Notes: generated from the sequence alone by a model not told the origin. A DNA stretch of 64,000 nucleotides from Halomontanus rarus (GCF_029338335.1 NZ_CP119797.1), one strand, 5' to 3'. Positions 53,487 through 62,726 are shown, counted from the first letter of the stretch. Program-made: numbers and translations.

Positions 53487-54526
53487 GCGACGCTTCCGAG
53501 CCGACGTCGGACGGCGGTGCGACCGAAAGTACCGACGTGCGAGCCGTCAGTCGCGGTCCGTCGTCGCACGTCGGGGCATTTTTCCGCCGACGGGAAGCCG
53601 GCGTTCTCTTCGGCTTTCTCGTGTTGTTCGGACTGATCGCCGTAACGCGTCCGGACATCTTCTTCGACTGGGACTCGATGTCCGGGATCACCTCGCGGAT
53701 GTTTCGACAGATCGCGCCGTACGCCATCATCGGTATCGGGATGACGTATCTCATCATCGGTGGCGAGTTCGACCTCTCGGTCGGGTCGATGTACGCCGTC
53801 GGCGGCATCACCTTCGCGATGTTCCTCGTAGAGTACCGACTGACCGTTCCGGTGGCGCTGCTGCTCGTTCTGCTCGTGGGCGTCGTCGTCGGCGTGACCA
53901 ACGGCGTCATCGTCACGAAGGCCGGCGTCCCCTCGCTGATCGCGACGATCGGTATGTTGAGCATCCTCCGGGGTATCGCGTACTATCTCACGCCCGCCGG
54001 GTCTCGGCAGACTCCCGACCTCGCGTTACTCGACGTCTTCGGGGGCCAGACGACCGTCGCCGGACTCGGTCTCCACCACCAGATGTTCTGGGCGATCGGA
54101 CTCGTACTCGTCTTCGGCGTACTCCTGCAACGGACTCGCTTCGGGTATCACGTGTACGCGACCGGCGACGACCAGGAAGCCGCCGAGATGACCGGTATCG
54201 ACACCGATCGCGTGAAGATTATCAACTTCGTGCTGACCGCCACGTTGGCCGCGTTCGCCGGCGTCGTCTCCATCTCGTACTTCGGTTCCATGTTCGGATC
54301 GGCCGGTATCGGCTTCGAGCTGTTGATCATCGCAGCAGTCGTCATCGGCGGAACGAACCTGTTCGGCGGCGAAGGGACGCTCACGGGCATGTTCCTCGGA
54401 TCGCTCGTCATCGGCGTCATCCCGATATTGCTCGTACTGAACGGTCTCTCGGTCGAAATTCAGGAATTCCTCACCGGCGTGGTCATCATCCTGGCCGTGC
54501 TGTTGGACATCCTCATTCGTCGGTGA
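53483..54526 (+). CDS. Sugar ABC transporter permease (RbsC/XylH family)
   Basis: 347 residues with 8-10 hydrophobic helices after a 45-residue polar N-terminus. Diagnostic strings: GMTYLIIGGEFDLSVGSMYA, VTKAGVPSLIATIGML and the GGTNLFGGEGTLTGMFLGS loop of the BPD_transp_2 family. Forms the channel of the ribose-type importer. rbsD-like gene follows after 49 bp. Confidence 0.93.
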   Translation: MSDASEPTSDGGATESTDVRAVSRGPSSHVGAFFRRREAGVLFGFLVLFGLIAVTRPDIFFDWDSMSGITSRMFRQIAPYAIIGIGMTYLIIGGEFDLSVGSMYAVGGITFAMFLVEYRLTVPVALLLVLLVGVVVGVTNGVIVTKAGVPSLIATIGMLSILRGIAYYLTPAGSRQTPDLALLDVFGGQTTVAGLGLHHQMFWAIGLVLVFGVLLQRTRFGYHVYATGDDQEAAEMTGIDTDRVKIINFVLTATLAAFAGVVSISYFGSMFGSAGIGFELLIIAAVVIGGTNLFGGEGTLTGMFLGSLVIGVIPILLVLNGLSVEIQEFLTGVVIILAVLLDILIRR

Positions 54527-54575
54527 CCCGAGGACCCCATTTTATGAGCGTGTGGAGTTATACCACACTCGAGGT

Positions 54576-55064
54576 ATGAAGCGCAACGAAGACGGTATTT
54601 TGAACGCGGAACTGAGCCACGCGATCGCCAGCATAGGCCACACCGACCTCGTCATGGTCGTCGACGCCGGCTACCCGATCCCGGAGGACGCCTGGCGGAT
54701 CGACCTCGCGGTGACACGCGGCGTGCCGTCGCTGTTCGAGGTCCTCGAGGCGGTCCACGGCGAACTCATCCCCGAGCGGGTGTTGTACGCCGAGGACGTC
54801 CCGGAGATGAACCCCGACATGGACGAGTTCCTCCGGGAGCTCTACGACGGCTCCGCCGCCGACCTCGAGACTATCCCTCACGAGGACGTCCTCGCGTACG
54901 GCTCCGAGGCGAAGGCGATCGTCCGGACCGGTTCGCTCGTCCCGTGGGGGAACGTCGTGATCCAGTGTGGGACCGACCCGAAGCCGTGGTTCGACGGCGA
55001 GAACGTGACGATGCCCGAGGAGTATCGAGAGCGCTACGAAGAGATCTACGGCGAGTCTCCCTGA
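54576..55064 (+). CDS. rbsD: RbsD/FucU family sugar mutarotase (D-ribose pyranase-like)
   Basis: 162 residues from ATG 54576 (a GTG 24 bp upstream is possible). Family motifs: LNAELSHAIASIGHTD with catalytic-type His22 and Asp30 in VVDAGYPIP, and the C-terminal RTGSLVPWGNVVIQCG, where the usual Tyr of the PYANI motif is Trp124 and Asn126 is kept. Converts pyranose and furanose forms of the imported sugar. Last gene of the importer operon. The insertion around residues 75-100 makes it longer than bacterial RbsD. Confidence 0.88.
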   Translation: MKRNEDGILNAELSHAIASIGHTDLVMVVDAGYPIPEDAWRIDLAVTRGVPSLFEVLEAVHGELIPERVLYAEDVPEMNPDMDEFLRELYDGSAADLETIPHEDVLAYGSEAKAIVRTGSLVPWGNVVIQCGTDPKPWFDGENVTMPEEYRERYEEIYGESP

Positions 55065-55229
55065 GTCGCGACGGATCCTCGCGAATCGCGGTGATTCACA
55101 CGGCAACCGCGCGTCTCCCGTCTCCCACCTTGCGAGTTCTCGATCGCCGAGACATCGAGCGAGCGAGTACTGTTCTACGAACTGAGACGACGAGACGCTC
55201 GAGTCGCGATCGACCGGCGTCTCACGCGG

Positions 55230-56201
55230 TCACCGGGTCGTCTCGACGAGCCGATCCACGGCCTCCCGTTCCGGCAGACCCGGGATCACCTCGGCTTCCG
55301 TAACGGCGAGCGCACCGGCCGCACAGGCGAACCGCACGGCCTCTCGGTCACCGAATCCCTCCGCGAGCGCGACGGCGAGCGCGCCGTTGAACGAGTCGCC
55401 GGCGCCGGTCGTATCGACGACGTCGACCGCGGGCGTCGCGACCGATTCGACGCCGTCGGCGGTCACCAAGAGCGCTCCCGATCCGCCCCGCGTGAGCGCG
55501 ACCGTCCCGACCCCAAGCTCGAGTAACGCACCGGCAATTTTTTCGTCGTCCTCGACGCCTCCGGCGTCCCCGGGGCCTCCGTCGTCTTCGACATCGACCT
55601 CAGTCGCGAGCGTTCGGGCCTCGTGCTCGTTCGGCGTGAGATAGTCCACACGCTCGAGGATCGACGCGGGAAGCTCGCGCGCCGGCGCGGGGTTCAAGAT
55701 CACGGTCGTGTCCGCCTCGTCGGCGACCTCCACCGCGGCTCGAACGGGGTCGTCGCCGATCTCGAGTTGGACGAGTAACACGTCGGCCGATCGGATCGCG
55801 TCTGCCTCGGCGCGGACGTCGTCTCCCGAGAGCGCGTCGTTGGCCCCCGGCGCGACCGTGATCTCGTTCTCGCCGCCGTCGTCGACGATGACGAAGCCGA
55901 CGCCGGTGTGCGCCTCGCCGCCCCGGCGGACCCCGCCCGTGTCGATCCCCTCGCGCTCCCACAGGTCGACGGCGTCGTCGCCGTACCGATCGTCGCCGAG
56001 TCGGCCGACGAACCGCGCCTCGGCCTCGAGTCGAGCCGCCGCGATGGCCTGATTCGAGCCCTTCCCGCCGGGCCCCTCGGCGAACCCCTCCCCGATGACG
56101 GTCTCCCCCGGTCCGGGGAAGTCCGGCACCTGCATCGTCAGCCCGACGTTGTAGCTGCCGACGACCGCAACCCTCGGGTCGTCCCCGCTAGTACTCCCCA
56201 T
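55230..56201 (-). CDS. rbsK: Ribokinase (PfkB family)
   Basis: 323 residues. PfkB signature 1 at GPGGKGSNQAIAAARL (about 43-58) and signature 2 at DTTGAGDSFNGALAVAL (near residue 270) with the catalytic Asp. An acidic loop (near 215-225; DVEDDGGPGDAGG) interrupts the fold, a haloarchaeal habit. Phosphorylates ribose or 2-deoxyribose at O5. Its start overlaps the deoC stop by 14 bp, so kinase and aldolase are coupled, pointing to a deoxyribokinase role. Confidence 0.92.
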   Translation of the reverse strand: MGSTSGDDPRVAVVGSYNVGLTMQVPDFPGPGETVIGEGFAEGPGGKGSNQAIAAARLEAEARFVGRLGDDRYGDDAVDLWEREGIDTGGVRRGGEAHTGVGFVIVDDGGENEITVAPGANDALSGDDVRAEADAIRSADVLLVQLEIGDDPVRAAVEVADEADTTVILNPAPARELPASILERVDYLTPNEHEARTLATEVDVEDDGGPGDAGGVEDDEKIAGALLELGVGTVALTRGGSGALLVTADGVESVATPAVDVVDTTGAGDSFNGALAVALAEGFGDREAVRFACAAGALAVTEAEVIPGLPEREAVDRLVETTR

Positions 56202-56868
56202 CCCCGGTCCCTCCGGTGACGATCGCCACGCCGCTCGAGGCCCCGAGCAACACGGCGCCGGCGTCGACGAGTTCGTTGGCCCCCTCGAGGGTCTTGATGC
56301 CGCCGCTGGCTTTCACCCGGACGTCGTCGGGAACGCGTTCGCGGAGGAACTCGATCCGTTCGACGGTCGCCTTCCCGCCCTCGCCCCAGCCGCTCGAGTT
56401 CTTGACGTAGTCGAAGCCGGCGTCGACGGCCATGTCGACGATGCGTTCGGCCTCCGCGTCGGTGAGCGCGCCGAGCTCGAGCATCGCCTTGATCGTGGCG
56501 TCGCCGCTGGCCTCGACGAGCAAGTTCATCTCGCGGCGCACCTCGTCGTCCCGGCCGGACTTGACGAAGCCGATGTTCGGCATGACGTCGACCTCCTCGG
56601 CGCCCGCGGCGATCGCGTCGCGGATCGCCGCCGCCTTCGAGATGGGGCGATCGCCGCCCATCGGGAAGCCGACGGCGCTGCAGACGGTGACGTCGGTTCC
56701 GGCGAGGCGGTCGGCCGCCAGCGGAACCCAGCAGGCCTGAACCATCGCGCCGTCGAACCCGTACTCGATACACTCGTCGCACAGTTCCTCGATGCGGTCC
56801 TGATCGGCCGTGGGTCCAACCTCCGTGTGCTGAATCCTCGCAGCGATCTCCTCGGGTGTCTCGGTCAT
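56188..56868 (-). CDS. deoC: Deoxyribose-phosphate aldolase
   Basis: 226 residues from ATG 56868. TIM-barrel class I aldolase: VDVMPNIG with Asp94, Schiff-base Lys156 in YVKNSSGWGEGG and the second active-site Lys186 in VKASGGIKT. Cleaves 2-deoxyribose-5-phosphate to glyceraldehyde-3-phosphate and acetaldehyde. Upstream partner of the ribokinase gene, so the pair converts imported deoxyribose (for example from extracellular DNA) into central metabolites. Confidence 0.93.
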   Translation of the reverse strand: MTETPEEIAARIQHTEVGPTADQDRIEELCDECIEYGFDGAMVQACWVPLAADRLAGTDVTVCSAVGFPMGGDRPISKAAAIRDAIAAGAEEVDVMPNIGFVKSGRDDEVRREMNLLVEASGDATIKAMLELGALTDAEAERIVDMAVDAGFDYVKNSSGWGEGGKATVERIEFLRERVPDDVRVKASGGIKTLEGANELVDAGAVLLGASSGVAIVTGGTGDGEY

Positions 56869-56937
56869 GTCTGAACCGTCAAGAGAGACGAGCGGTCGGT
56901 GCAAAAACGTTGTGGTGGTTCGTCCGGACGGCCCCCG

Positions 56938-58086
56938 CTACGCCGCTAACCGACGGGAGAGCGCGTAGGCGAGATAGTAGTCCGACCAGATCAGTTCGTT
57001 CCGATCGGCGTAGCCCGAGGGGCCGTTGAAGCAGCCCTCGAGGAGCATGCCGTCGGGTCGGTCGTCGCCGTCGCCTCTGGGCGTGAGGTAGCCGGTGATC
57101 AGGGATTCGAGGATCCGCTCTCCGAAGGCGGCCAGGTCCGCGGTCGCTCCCGTCTCGGGGAGCCCGGTGAGTCCGTAGGCGGTGAGAACGGCCGCGCTCG
57201 TATCCCGCGGCACGTCCGGCGCGTCGGGGTGTTCGAAGTCCCAGTAGGGGACGAGGTCGTCGGGAACGTTCGACCGATAGTAGTCGACGGTCCGCTCGAG
57301 CGCCTCGAGGTATCGGGGTGCCTCCGTTTCTCGATACGCGCGAGCGAGTCCGGCGATACACCAGCCCTGGCCGCGCGCCCAGCAGGTGTCGTCGGAGTAG
57401 GCGAGTTCGTTGTACTGGCGGACGAGCTCGCCCGTGTCGGGGTCGAACTCCGCGTGGTGCCACGTTCGGCCGTCCTCGCGGATGTACCAGTCGAGGTGAC
57501 GGTCGGCGTGGGAGACGGCCGTGTCGCGGTAGACCGGATCGTCCGTCTCCCGGTAGGCCCGCCAGAGGACGGGGAGCGACGTGTAGATCGCGTCGACGGC
57601 GCCGAGCACGTCGCCGGAGGGCCCCTCGTCGGAGTCCGGACCGCGGAACTCCGAGGACGGCCCCTCGATGAGGAGCGTCCCCAGCGGGATCTGTCTGGCG
57701 CGCTGGTGGTAGAACGCGACGGAGGCGTCGGCGCCCTCGAGACCGAGTTCGCGATGCTCGTGATCGTCCGTTACGTCGGCGGCCCGGAAGCCGGCGTAGT
57801 GGAAGTTCATCCCGCAGAACATCGCCTCGCGCACCATCGCGTCGGCGAGAACGTCGGTGTGCTCGCGGGCGGCCTCGGTGAACCGCTCGTCGCCGGTGTG
57901 GTCGTAGGCGAGCCAGAGCAGCCCGATCCAGTGGCCGCCACACCAGTTGCCGTCGTCGGTCACCTGCCACTCGCCGGTCTCGGGGTCGGCCACGTAGGGA
58001 AACGCCGCCCCCGTCTGCTCGAGGGTGGTCCCGACGCGGTCGACGACGAGGTCGAACGCCTCGCGTTCGCTTCTGTCGGCAGTCAT
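56938..58086 (-). CDS. GH88-family unsaturated glucuronyl hydrolase
   Basis: 382 residues from ATG 58086, 2 bp after the SDR stop (an ATG at 58110 would overlap). (alpha/alpha)6 barrel features: GNWCGGHWIGLLWLAYD (47-62), VDAIYTSLPVLW with catalytic-type Asp165, CWARGQGWCIAGLARAY and VPYWDFEHPDAPDVPRDTSA. The first aspartate region (HDIGF in other members) is FCGMNFHYA here. Hydrolyses terminal delta-4,5-unsaturated uronates left by polysaccharide lyases. Cytosolic; same strand as deoC and the SDR. Confidence 0.88.
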   Translation of the reverse strand: MTADRSEREAFDLVVDRVGTTLEQTGAAFPYVADPETGEWQVTDDGNWCGGHWIGLLWLAYDHTGDERFTEAAREHTDVLADAMVREAMFCGMNFHYAGFRAADVTDDHEHRELGLEGADASVAFYHQRARQIPLGTLLIEGPSSEFRGPDSDEGPSGDVLGAVDAIYTSLPVLWRAYRETDDPVYRDTAVSHADRHLDWYIREDGRTWHHAEFDPDTGELVRQYNELAYSDDTCWARGQGWCIAGLARAYRETEAPRYLEALERTVDYYRSNVPDDLVPYWDFEHPDAPDVPRDTSAAVLTAYGLTGLPETGATADLAAFGERILESLITGYLTPRGDGDDRPDGMLLEGCFNGPSGYADRNELIWSDYYLAYALSRRLAA

Positions 58087-58088
58087 GG

Positions 58089-58874
58089 TCAGAGGCTGTG
58101 TGCGGTCCACCCGCCGTCGACGTAGATCTCCTCGCCGTGGACGAACGACGCCTCCTCGCTCGCGAGGAAGACGGCGACGTTGCCGATGTCCTCGGGGCGG
58201 CCGGCGCGGGGCACGAGCGTGTGCTCGAGTTGCTCCCGGAGGCTCTCGTCGGTGTGGTAGTCTTGGATCGCCGTCTCGATGAAGCCCGGACAGATCGCGT
58301 TGACGTTGACCCCCTCCTCGCCGAGTTCGACCGCGAGGTCCCGCGTGAGGTTGACGACCGCGGCCTTCGCGCTCGCGTACGGCGGGCCGCCGCCGCCCTC
58401 CGCGGAGTTCACGGAGCCGATGTTGAGGATCGATCCCTCGCTCTCGACGAGGTGGGGAATCGCGAACTTCGCGCAGTAGAACGCGCCGTCGAGGTCGACG
58501 CCGATGACCCGGTCCCAGTCCTCGACGGAGATCTCCTGGGAGCCTCCCGGCACGAAGATGCCCGCGTTGTTCACGAGCACGTCGATGCCGCCGTACTCCT
58601 CGACGGTCGTCTCGACCATGGCTTCGACCGCGTCGGGGTCGCTGACGTCGGTCTCGACGAACGACGCCTCCACCCCGTGATCTTCCCGCGCGACCTCGTC
58701 CGTCGGTCGCGTCACGTCCGTCTCGTACCGTTCGCCCCGTTTGGGGTCGCGGTCGACGTCCGCGACGACGACGTTCGACCCCGCTTCGGCGAACGACAGC
58801 GCGATTCCCCGACCGATGCCGCTCGAGCCGCCGGTGACGATCACCGTCCGTCCCTCGTGCTGGTCACTGTTCAC
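58089..58874 (-). CDS. SDR family dehydrogenase (glucose 1-dehydrogenase/KduD-like)
   Basis: 261 residues from a GTG at 58874. Classical SDR: TGGSSGIG (14-21), NNAG near 100, Ser and YASAK catalytic set near 155-170, and the C-terminal YVDGGWTAHSL. Reduces or oxidises a sugar or ketosugar acid with NAD(P). Directly upstream of the GH88 gene, so a KduD-like role on the 5-keto-4-deoxyuronate released by it is plausible. Divergent from the MBL gene, 122 bp between starts. Confidence 0.9.
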   Translation of the reverse strand: MNSDQHEGRTVIVTGGSSGIGRGIALSFAEAGSNVVVADVDRDPKRGERYETDVTRPTDEVAREDHGVEASFVETDVSDPDAVEAMVETTVEEYGGIDVLVNNAGIFVPGGSQEISVEDWDRVIGVDLDGAFYCAKFAIPHLVESEGSILNIGSVNSAEGGGGPPYASAKAAVVNLTRDLAVELGEEGVNVNAICPGFIETAIQDYHTDESLREQLEHTLVPRAGRPEDIGNVAVFLASEEASFVHGEEIYVDGGWTAHSL

Positions 58875-58996
58875 TCGTGTCACCTCGAACGGTGATTCGC
58901 GCCACGCCGTCTTAATAGTTGAGTCGGCCCGGGACGTGCCGGCTGACGAAGATTTATGCGCGTTGTCACCGAGTATCACGTGGAGACGACTCAATC

Positions 58997-59968
58997 ATGC
59001 GCGACGACATCGACAGCGAGGAACTCGCTCCGGGTGTGCACCGGGTGGAGACGGTAACGGACGGCAAAATACACGGCTATCACGTCCTCGAGGGACCGAC
59101 CGGCCCGGTCGTCGTCGATCCTGGATACGTCGACGCGCCGACGACGGTCTACGAACCGTTCCTCGAGGAGCGCGGCTGGGAGCTCTCGGACGTGGGCCTC
59201 GCGCTCGTCACCCACTCCGACGCCGACCACTTCGGCGGCAATCACGAACTGCGCGAGCACAGCCCCGGCGTCACGATCGCCGGCCACGCGGCCGACGCCC
59301 ACCTGATGGAGAACACGGATCGCATCCTCGAGGAGCGGTACTCCATGTTCGAACCGGACCACGGGATCACCTACGAACAGGACGTCTACGACTGGCTCAC
59401 CGGCATGATGGGGCCGGACGAGTCGATCGACCTCCGGCTTCGCGGCGGCGAGACGATCCGGGTTCGGGATCGACAGCTTCGGACCTTGCACACGCCCGGT
59501 CACACGGCGGGTCACCTGATGCTGTACGACCCCGCACACGACCTCGTGATCGGCGCCGACGGGTTCTTCGGGCGCGGGCTGTACGACGTCGACGGCGAGT
59601 ACCTCCAGCCGCCGCCGTACTACCTCTACCCCGAGTACGAGAACACGATCTCCCTCGTGGAATCGCTCGCGCCCGAGACGCTCTCGTTCACCCACTACGA
59701 GGTGCTCCGCGGCGAGGAGATCGACGAGTTCGTTCGGGAGTCCCTGGACTTCGTCGCGGAGATCGAGACGCTCGCACTCGAACTCGTCGATGAACGCGGA
59801 CCGATCACCCTCGAGGAGGCGATCGAGGGCGTCGTCGACAGGCGGGGAAGCTTCGGGCTCGATCTGGACCTCGCGTTCCCGCTGTCGGCCCACTACGGCG
59901 ATCGCGTCGATCGCGGAGAACTCGAGAGGGTCGAGAAAGACGGACGCGTCGCCTGGGCGCGGCCGTAG
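58997..59968 (+). CDS. MBL-fold metallo-hydrolase with altered HxHxDH motif
   Basis: 323 residues from ATG 58997. Metallo-beta-lactamase fold: VVVDPGYV, then THSDADHFGG (His73, Asp75, Asp77, His78), where the second His of HxHxDH is replaced by Asp, LHTPGHTAGH and GADGFFG with the bridging Asp, and FTHYEVL. A C-terminal helical region follows (about 240-323). Glyoxalase-II-like or lactonase-type hydrolase of unknown substrate; neighbouring sugar genes suggest a lactone or thioester. Confidence 0.88.
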   Translation: MRDDIDSEELAPGVHRVETVTDGKIHGYHVLEGPTGPVVVDPGYVDAPTTVYEPFLEERGWELSDVGLALVTHSDADHFGGNHELREHSPGVTIAGHAADAHLMENTDRILEERYSMFEPDHGITYEQDVYDWLTGMMGPDESIDLRLRGGETIRVRDRQLRTLHTPGHTAGHLMLYDPAHDLVIGADGFFGRGLYDVDGEYLQPPPYYLYPEYENTISLVESLAPETLSFTHYEVLRGEEIDEFVRESLDFVAEIETLALELVDERGPITLEEAIEGVVDRRGSFGLDLDLAFPLSAHYGDRVDRGELERVEKDGRVAWARP

Positions 59969-60063
59969 CGGTCTCGTTTCTCGTACTCCGCCACGCGTCG
60001 ACGGACGCGTCGAACCGGACGACCGCCATCGGTTCGACTCGCACGTTCAGGCGTGACGAACCA

Positions 60064-60825
60064 CTAGTTGTCCTGCCACTCGGGGTCGCGGTCGCTGAAG
60101 AACGCGTCCATTCCCTCGACGACGTCGTCCATCGTAAAGATCAGCGTCAGCGCGTTGACCGCCGCCGCCTCGTCCTCGAGGCGGGAGTTGAGGATGCGCT
60201 TGATGAGACGGTTCGACATCGGGGCCGCGCTCGCGACGTGTTCGGCGCGCTCGGCGACCACGTCGTCCAGTTCGTCGGCCGGAACGACCTCGTTGATCAA
60301 CCCGATGTCGCGGGCCTCCGCGGCGGTGAGTTCGCGGTTCGTCAGCATGAGTTCGCGGGTGCGCTTGAGACCGATTAGCTCCGGGAACCGGACCAGACCG
60401 AGCCCGGGGACGGCACCGACGAGCGATTCCGGAAGGCGGAACGTCGCCGCCTCGCTCGCGACGGTGACGTCCGGGAGGACGGCGATCTCGCAGCCGCCGC
60501 CGTGGGCGAGTCCGTGGACCTTCGAGATCACGGGCGTCTCGATGCGCTCGATCGTGAGCCCACAGGAGAGGATGTGCTTGGCGTACGCCCGGGCCTCGCC
60601 GGCCGTCTCGAACTCGAAATCCGCGATGTCGTCGCCCGAACAGAACGCGCGGCCGTTGCCCGCGAGGACGATCGCGCGGATCTCGTCGTCCTCGTCGGCG
60701 GCCCGCAGCGAGTCCCTGAGTTCCGACCACGTCTGCACCGCCAGCGCGTTCAGTCGGTCAGGTCGGTCGAGGGTGATCGTGACAATCGGTGGCTCCCGCT
60801 CGAAGACGAGGTGTTCGACGTCCAT
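60064..60825 (-). CDS. Enoyl-CoA hydratase/isomerase family protein
   Basis: 253 residues from ATG 60825 (one at 60852 is possible). Crotonase fold with both catalytic glutamates at equivalent positions: Glu113 in HGGGCE and Glu133 in RLPESLVG, and the oxyanion-hole GRAFCSGDD. Hydrates or isomerises enoyl-CoA thioesters. Divergent from an acyl-CoA ligase gene across 128 bp, so the two probably serve one acid-degradation route. Confidence 0.92.
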   Translation of the reverse strand: MDVEHLVFEREPPIVTITLDRPDRLNALAVQTWSELRDSLRAADEDDEIRAIVLAGNGRAFCSGDDIADFEFETAGEARAYAKHILSCGLTIERIETPVISKVHGLAHGGGCEIAVLPDVTVASEAATFRLPESLVGAVPGLGLVRFPELIGLKRTRELMLTNRELTAAEARDIGLINEVVPADELDDVVAERAEHVASAAPMSNRLIKRILNSRLEDEAAAVNALTLIFTMDDVVEGMDAFFSDRDPEWQDN

Positions 60826-60953
60826 ACCCCATTCATCGGGGGTTCGGTACATAGATGCATCGGCGAGCGGGATTCGGGCTTCAGTCGCGTGGGACGAACC
60901 CGACGGGAAACCGGACGAAAGCTACATGGCCTCGAGCGCACAAGTTACTACGA

Positions 60954-62726
60954 ATGCCAGTGTCAGCTGGATACTCGTTACCGACGCCCGACGGGACGAC
61001 CACCTACGAGGAGGTTCTGGCCGGCTTCGAGTGGGACCTTCCGGAGACGTTCAACCTGGGCGCAGTCGTCGACGCGGACGACGAAACCCCGCCGGAGACG
61101 ACGGCGCTCGTCCACGTCGACGACGCCGACGAAACGCACCGCTTCACCTACGGCGAACTCGAGGCCGCCGCGACCGCGCTCGGGTCCCACCTCGTCGACG
61201 CCGGCCTCGAGGCCGGCGACCGGATCGCGCTCTGTTTTCCCCAGTCGCCGGAGCTGCTCGTCGCCCACCTGGCGACCTACCGGATCGGCTGTCTCGCGGT
61301 TCCGCTGTCGGTCATCCTCGGCGCGGAGTCGCTCTCGTACACGCTCGAGCACAGCGACGCGACGGCGCTGCTCGCCGACGCTCGCGTCTCCGACCGGTTC
61401 GAATCGACGCTCGCGGACCGCGACTTCGACTACGAACTCGCCGTCGACCTCGGCGGGGTGGATGCAGAAACGGACGACGGGAAGCGATACGCGGGCCCGA
61501 ACCGTCACCTCGGCGGCTACGCCGGTCACGTCCCGGCCGACGCCGACCACGAGGTCGTCCCGACCGCTCCGGCGGACCCGGCGATCGTCGTGTACACCTC
61601 CGGAACCTCAGGCAAGCCCAAGGGCGTCGTCCAGACCCACCAGTACGTGATCGGCGCGCTCCCGAGCTACCAGTGCTGGTTTCACTGCTTCGAGTCGACC
61701 CACCGCGAACGGGTGTGGACGCCCGCCGAGTGGTCGTGGGCCGGCGCGCTGTTCGACGTCGTCTTCCCGACGCTCGCGCTCGGCGGCACCGTCGTCTCCC
61801 GGGTCCGCCGCAGCGGCTTCGGCCCGGAACGGGCGCTCGAGTTGGTCGAGCGCCAGCGCGTCTCGCGGGCGTTCATGCCGCCGACTGCGCTCTGGCAGAT
61901 CCGCCAGCACGCGGATCCGTCGGCCCGCGATCTGGATTCGCTCGAGGTCGTGATGTGCGGCGGCGAGAAACTGTCGGCGCCGCTGGCCCGGTGGGCCGAA
62001 CGCGAACTCGACGTCGTCGTCAACGAGTCCTACGGCCAGACCGAGGCCAACGCCCTGATCGGGAACTGTCGGGCGCTGTTCGAGTCGCGGGAGGACTCGA
62101 TGGGCAAGCCCTACCCCGGCCACGAGTGTCGGATCGTCGACGAGGAGTATCGGCCGGTCGAACCGGGCGAGGTCGGCCAGATCGCCCTCGAGCGTCCGGA
62201 CCCCGTGCTCTTCGACGGCTACTGGAACGACGAGGCGGCGACCGAGGAGTGCTTCGCTGACGGCCTGTACCTGACCGGCGATCTCGCGACGCAGGACGAG
62301 GACGGCTACGTCCACTTCGCCGGGCGGGCCGACGATCTGATCATCACCGCCGGCTACCGGGTGAGTCCCGCCGAAGTCGAGTCGGCGCTGTGTACCGCTC
62401 CCGGCGTCACCGAGGCGGCCGTCGGCGGCGTCCCCGACGAGGAACGGGGACAGCGGATCAAGGCGTACGTGCTTCTCGAGGGCGACGCTCGAGACGAGAA
62501 CGAGGGCGAGGACGGGCGTGGGGAGGGGAGCGAGAACGAGAACGGGGACGAGAACGAGGAGGAGACCGACAGCGGTGAAGACGGTCGACCGTCGGCCGAC
62601 GCGCTTCGCCAGCACGTCCGCGAGCGACTCGGGGCGCACAAAGCGCCCCGAGAGGTGGTCGTCCTCGAGGAACCGCCCCAGACGCGGACCGGAAAACTCG
62701 ACCGGTCTGCGCTGTTTCCGACGTGA
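60954..62726 (+). CDS. Acyl-CoA synthetase (AMP-forming, benzoate/medium-chain type)
   Basis: 590 residues from ATG 60954. Adenylation domain with P-loop YTSGTSGKPKGV (near 212), EWSWAG, SYGQTEANALIGN (near 360) and YLTGDLATQDEDG; C-terminal domain with the catalytic Lys in QTRTGKLDR (near 579). A strongly acidic insertion (about 515-548, Glu/Asp/Gly/Asn-rich) interrupts the C-terminal domain between YVLLEGD and ADALRQHV. Activates a carboxylic acid to its CoA thioester. Confidence 0.93.
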   Translation: MPVSAGYSLPTPDGTTTYEEVLAGFEWDLPETFNLGAVVDADDETPPETTALVHVDDADETHRFTYGELEAAATALGSHLVDAGLEAGDRIALCFPQSPELLVAHLATYRIGCLAVPLSVILGAESLSYTLEHSDATALLADARVSDRFESTLADRDFDYELAVDLGGVDAETDDGKRYAGPNRHLGGYAGHVPADADHEVVPTAPADPAIVVYTSGTSGKPKGVVQTHQYVIGALPSYQCWFHCFESTHRERVWTPAEWSWAGALFDVVFPTLALGGTVVSRVRRSGFGPERALELVERQRVSRAFMPPTALWQIRQHADPSARDLDSLEVVMCGGEKLSAPLARWAERELDVVVNESYGQTEANALIGNCRALFESREDSMGKPYPGHECRIVDEEYRPVEPGEVGQIALERPDPVLFDGYWNDEAATEECFADGLYLTGDLATQDEDGYVHFAGRADDLIITAGYRVSPAEVESALCTAPGVTEAAVGGVPDEERGQRIKAYVLLEGDARDENEGEDGRGEGSENENGDENEEETDSGEDGRPSADALRQHVRERLGAHKAPREVVVLEEPPQTRTGKLDRSALFPT

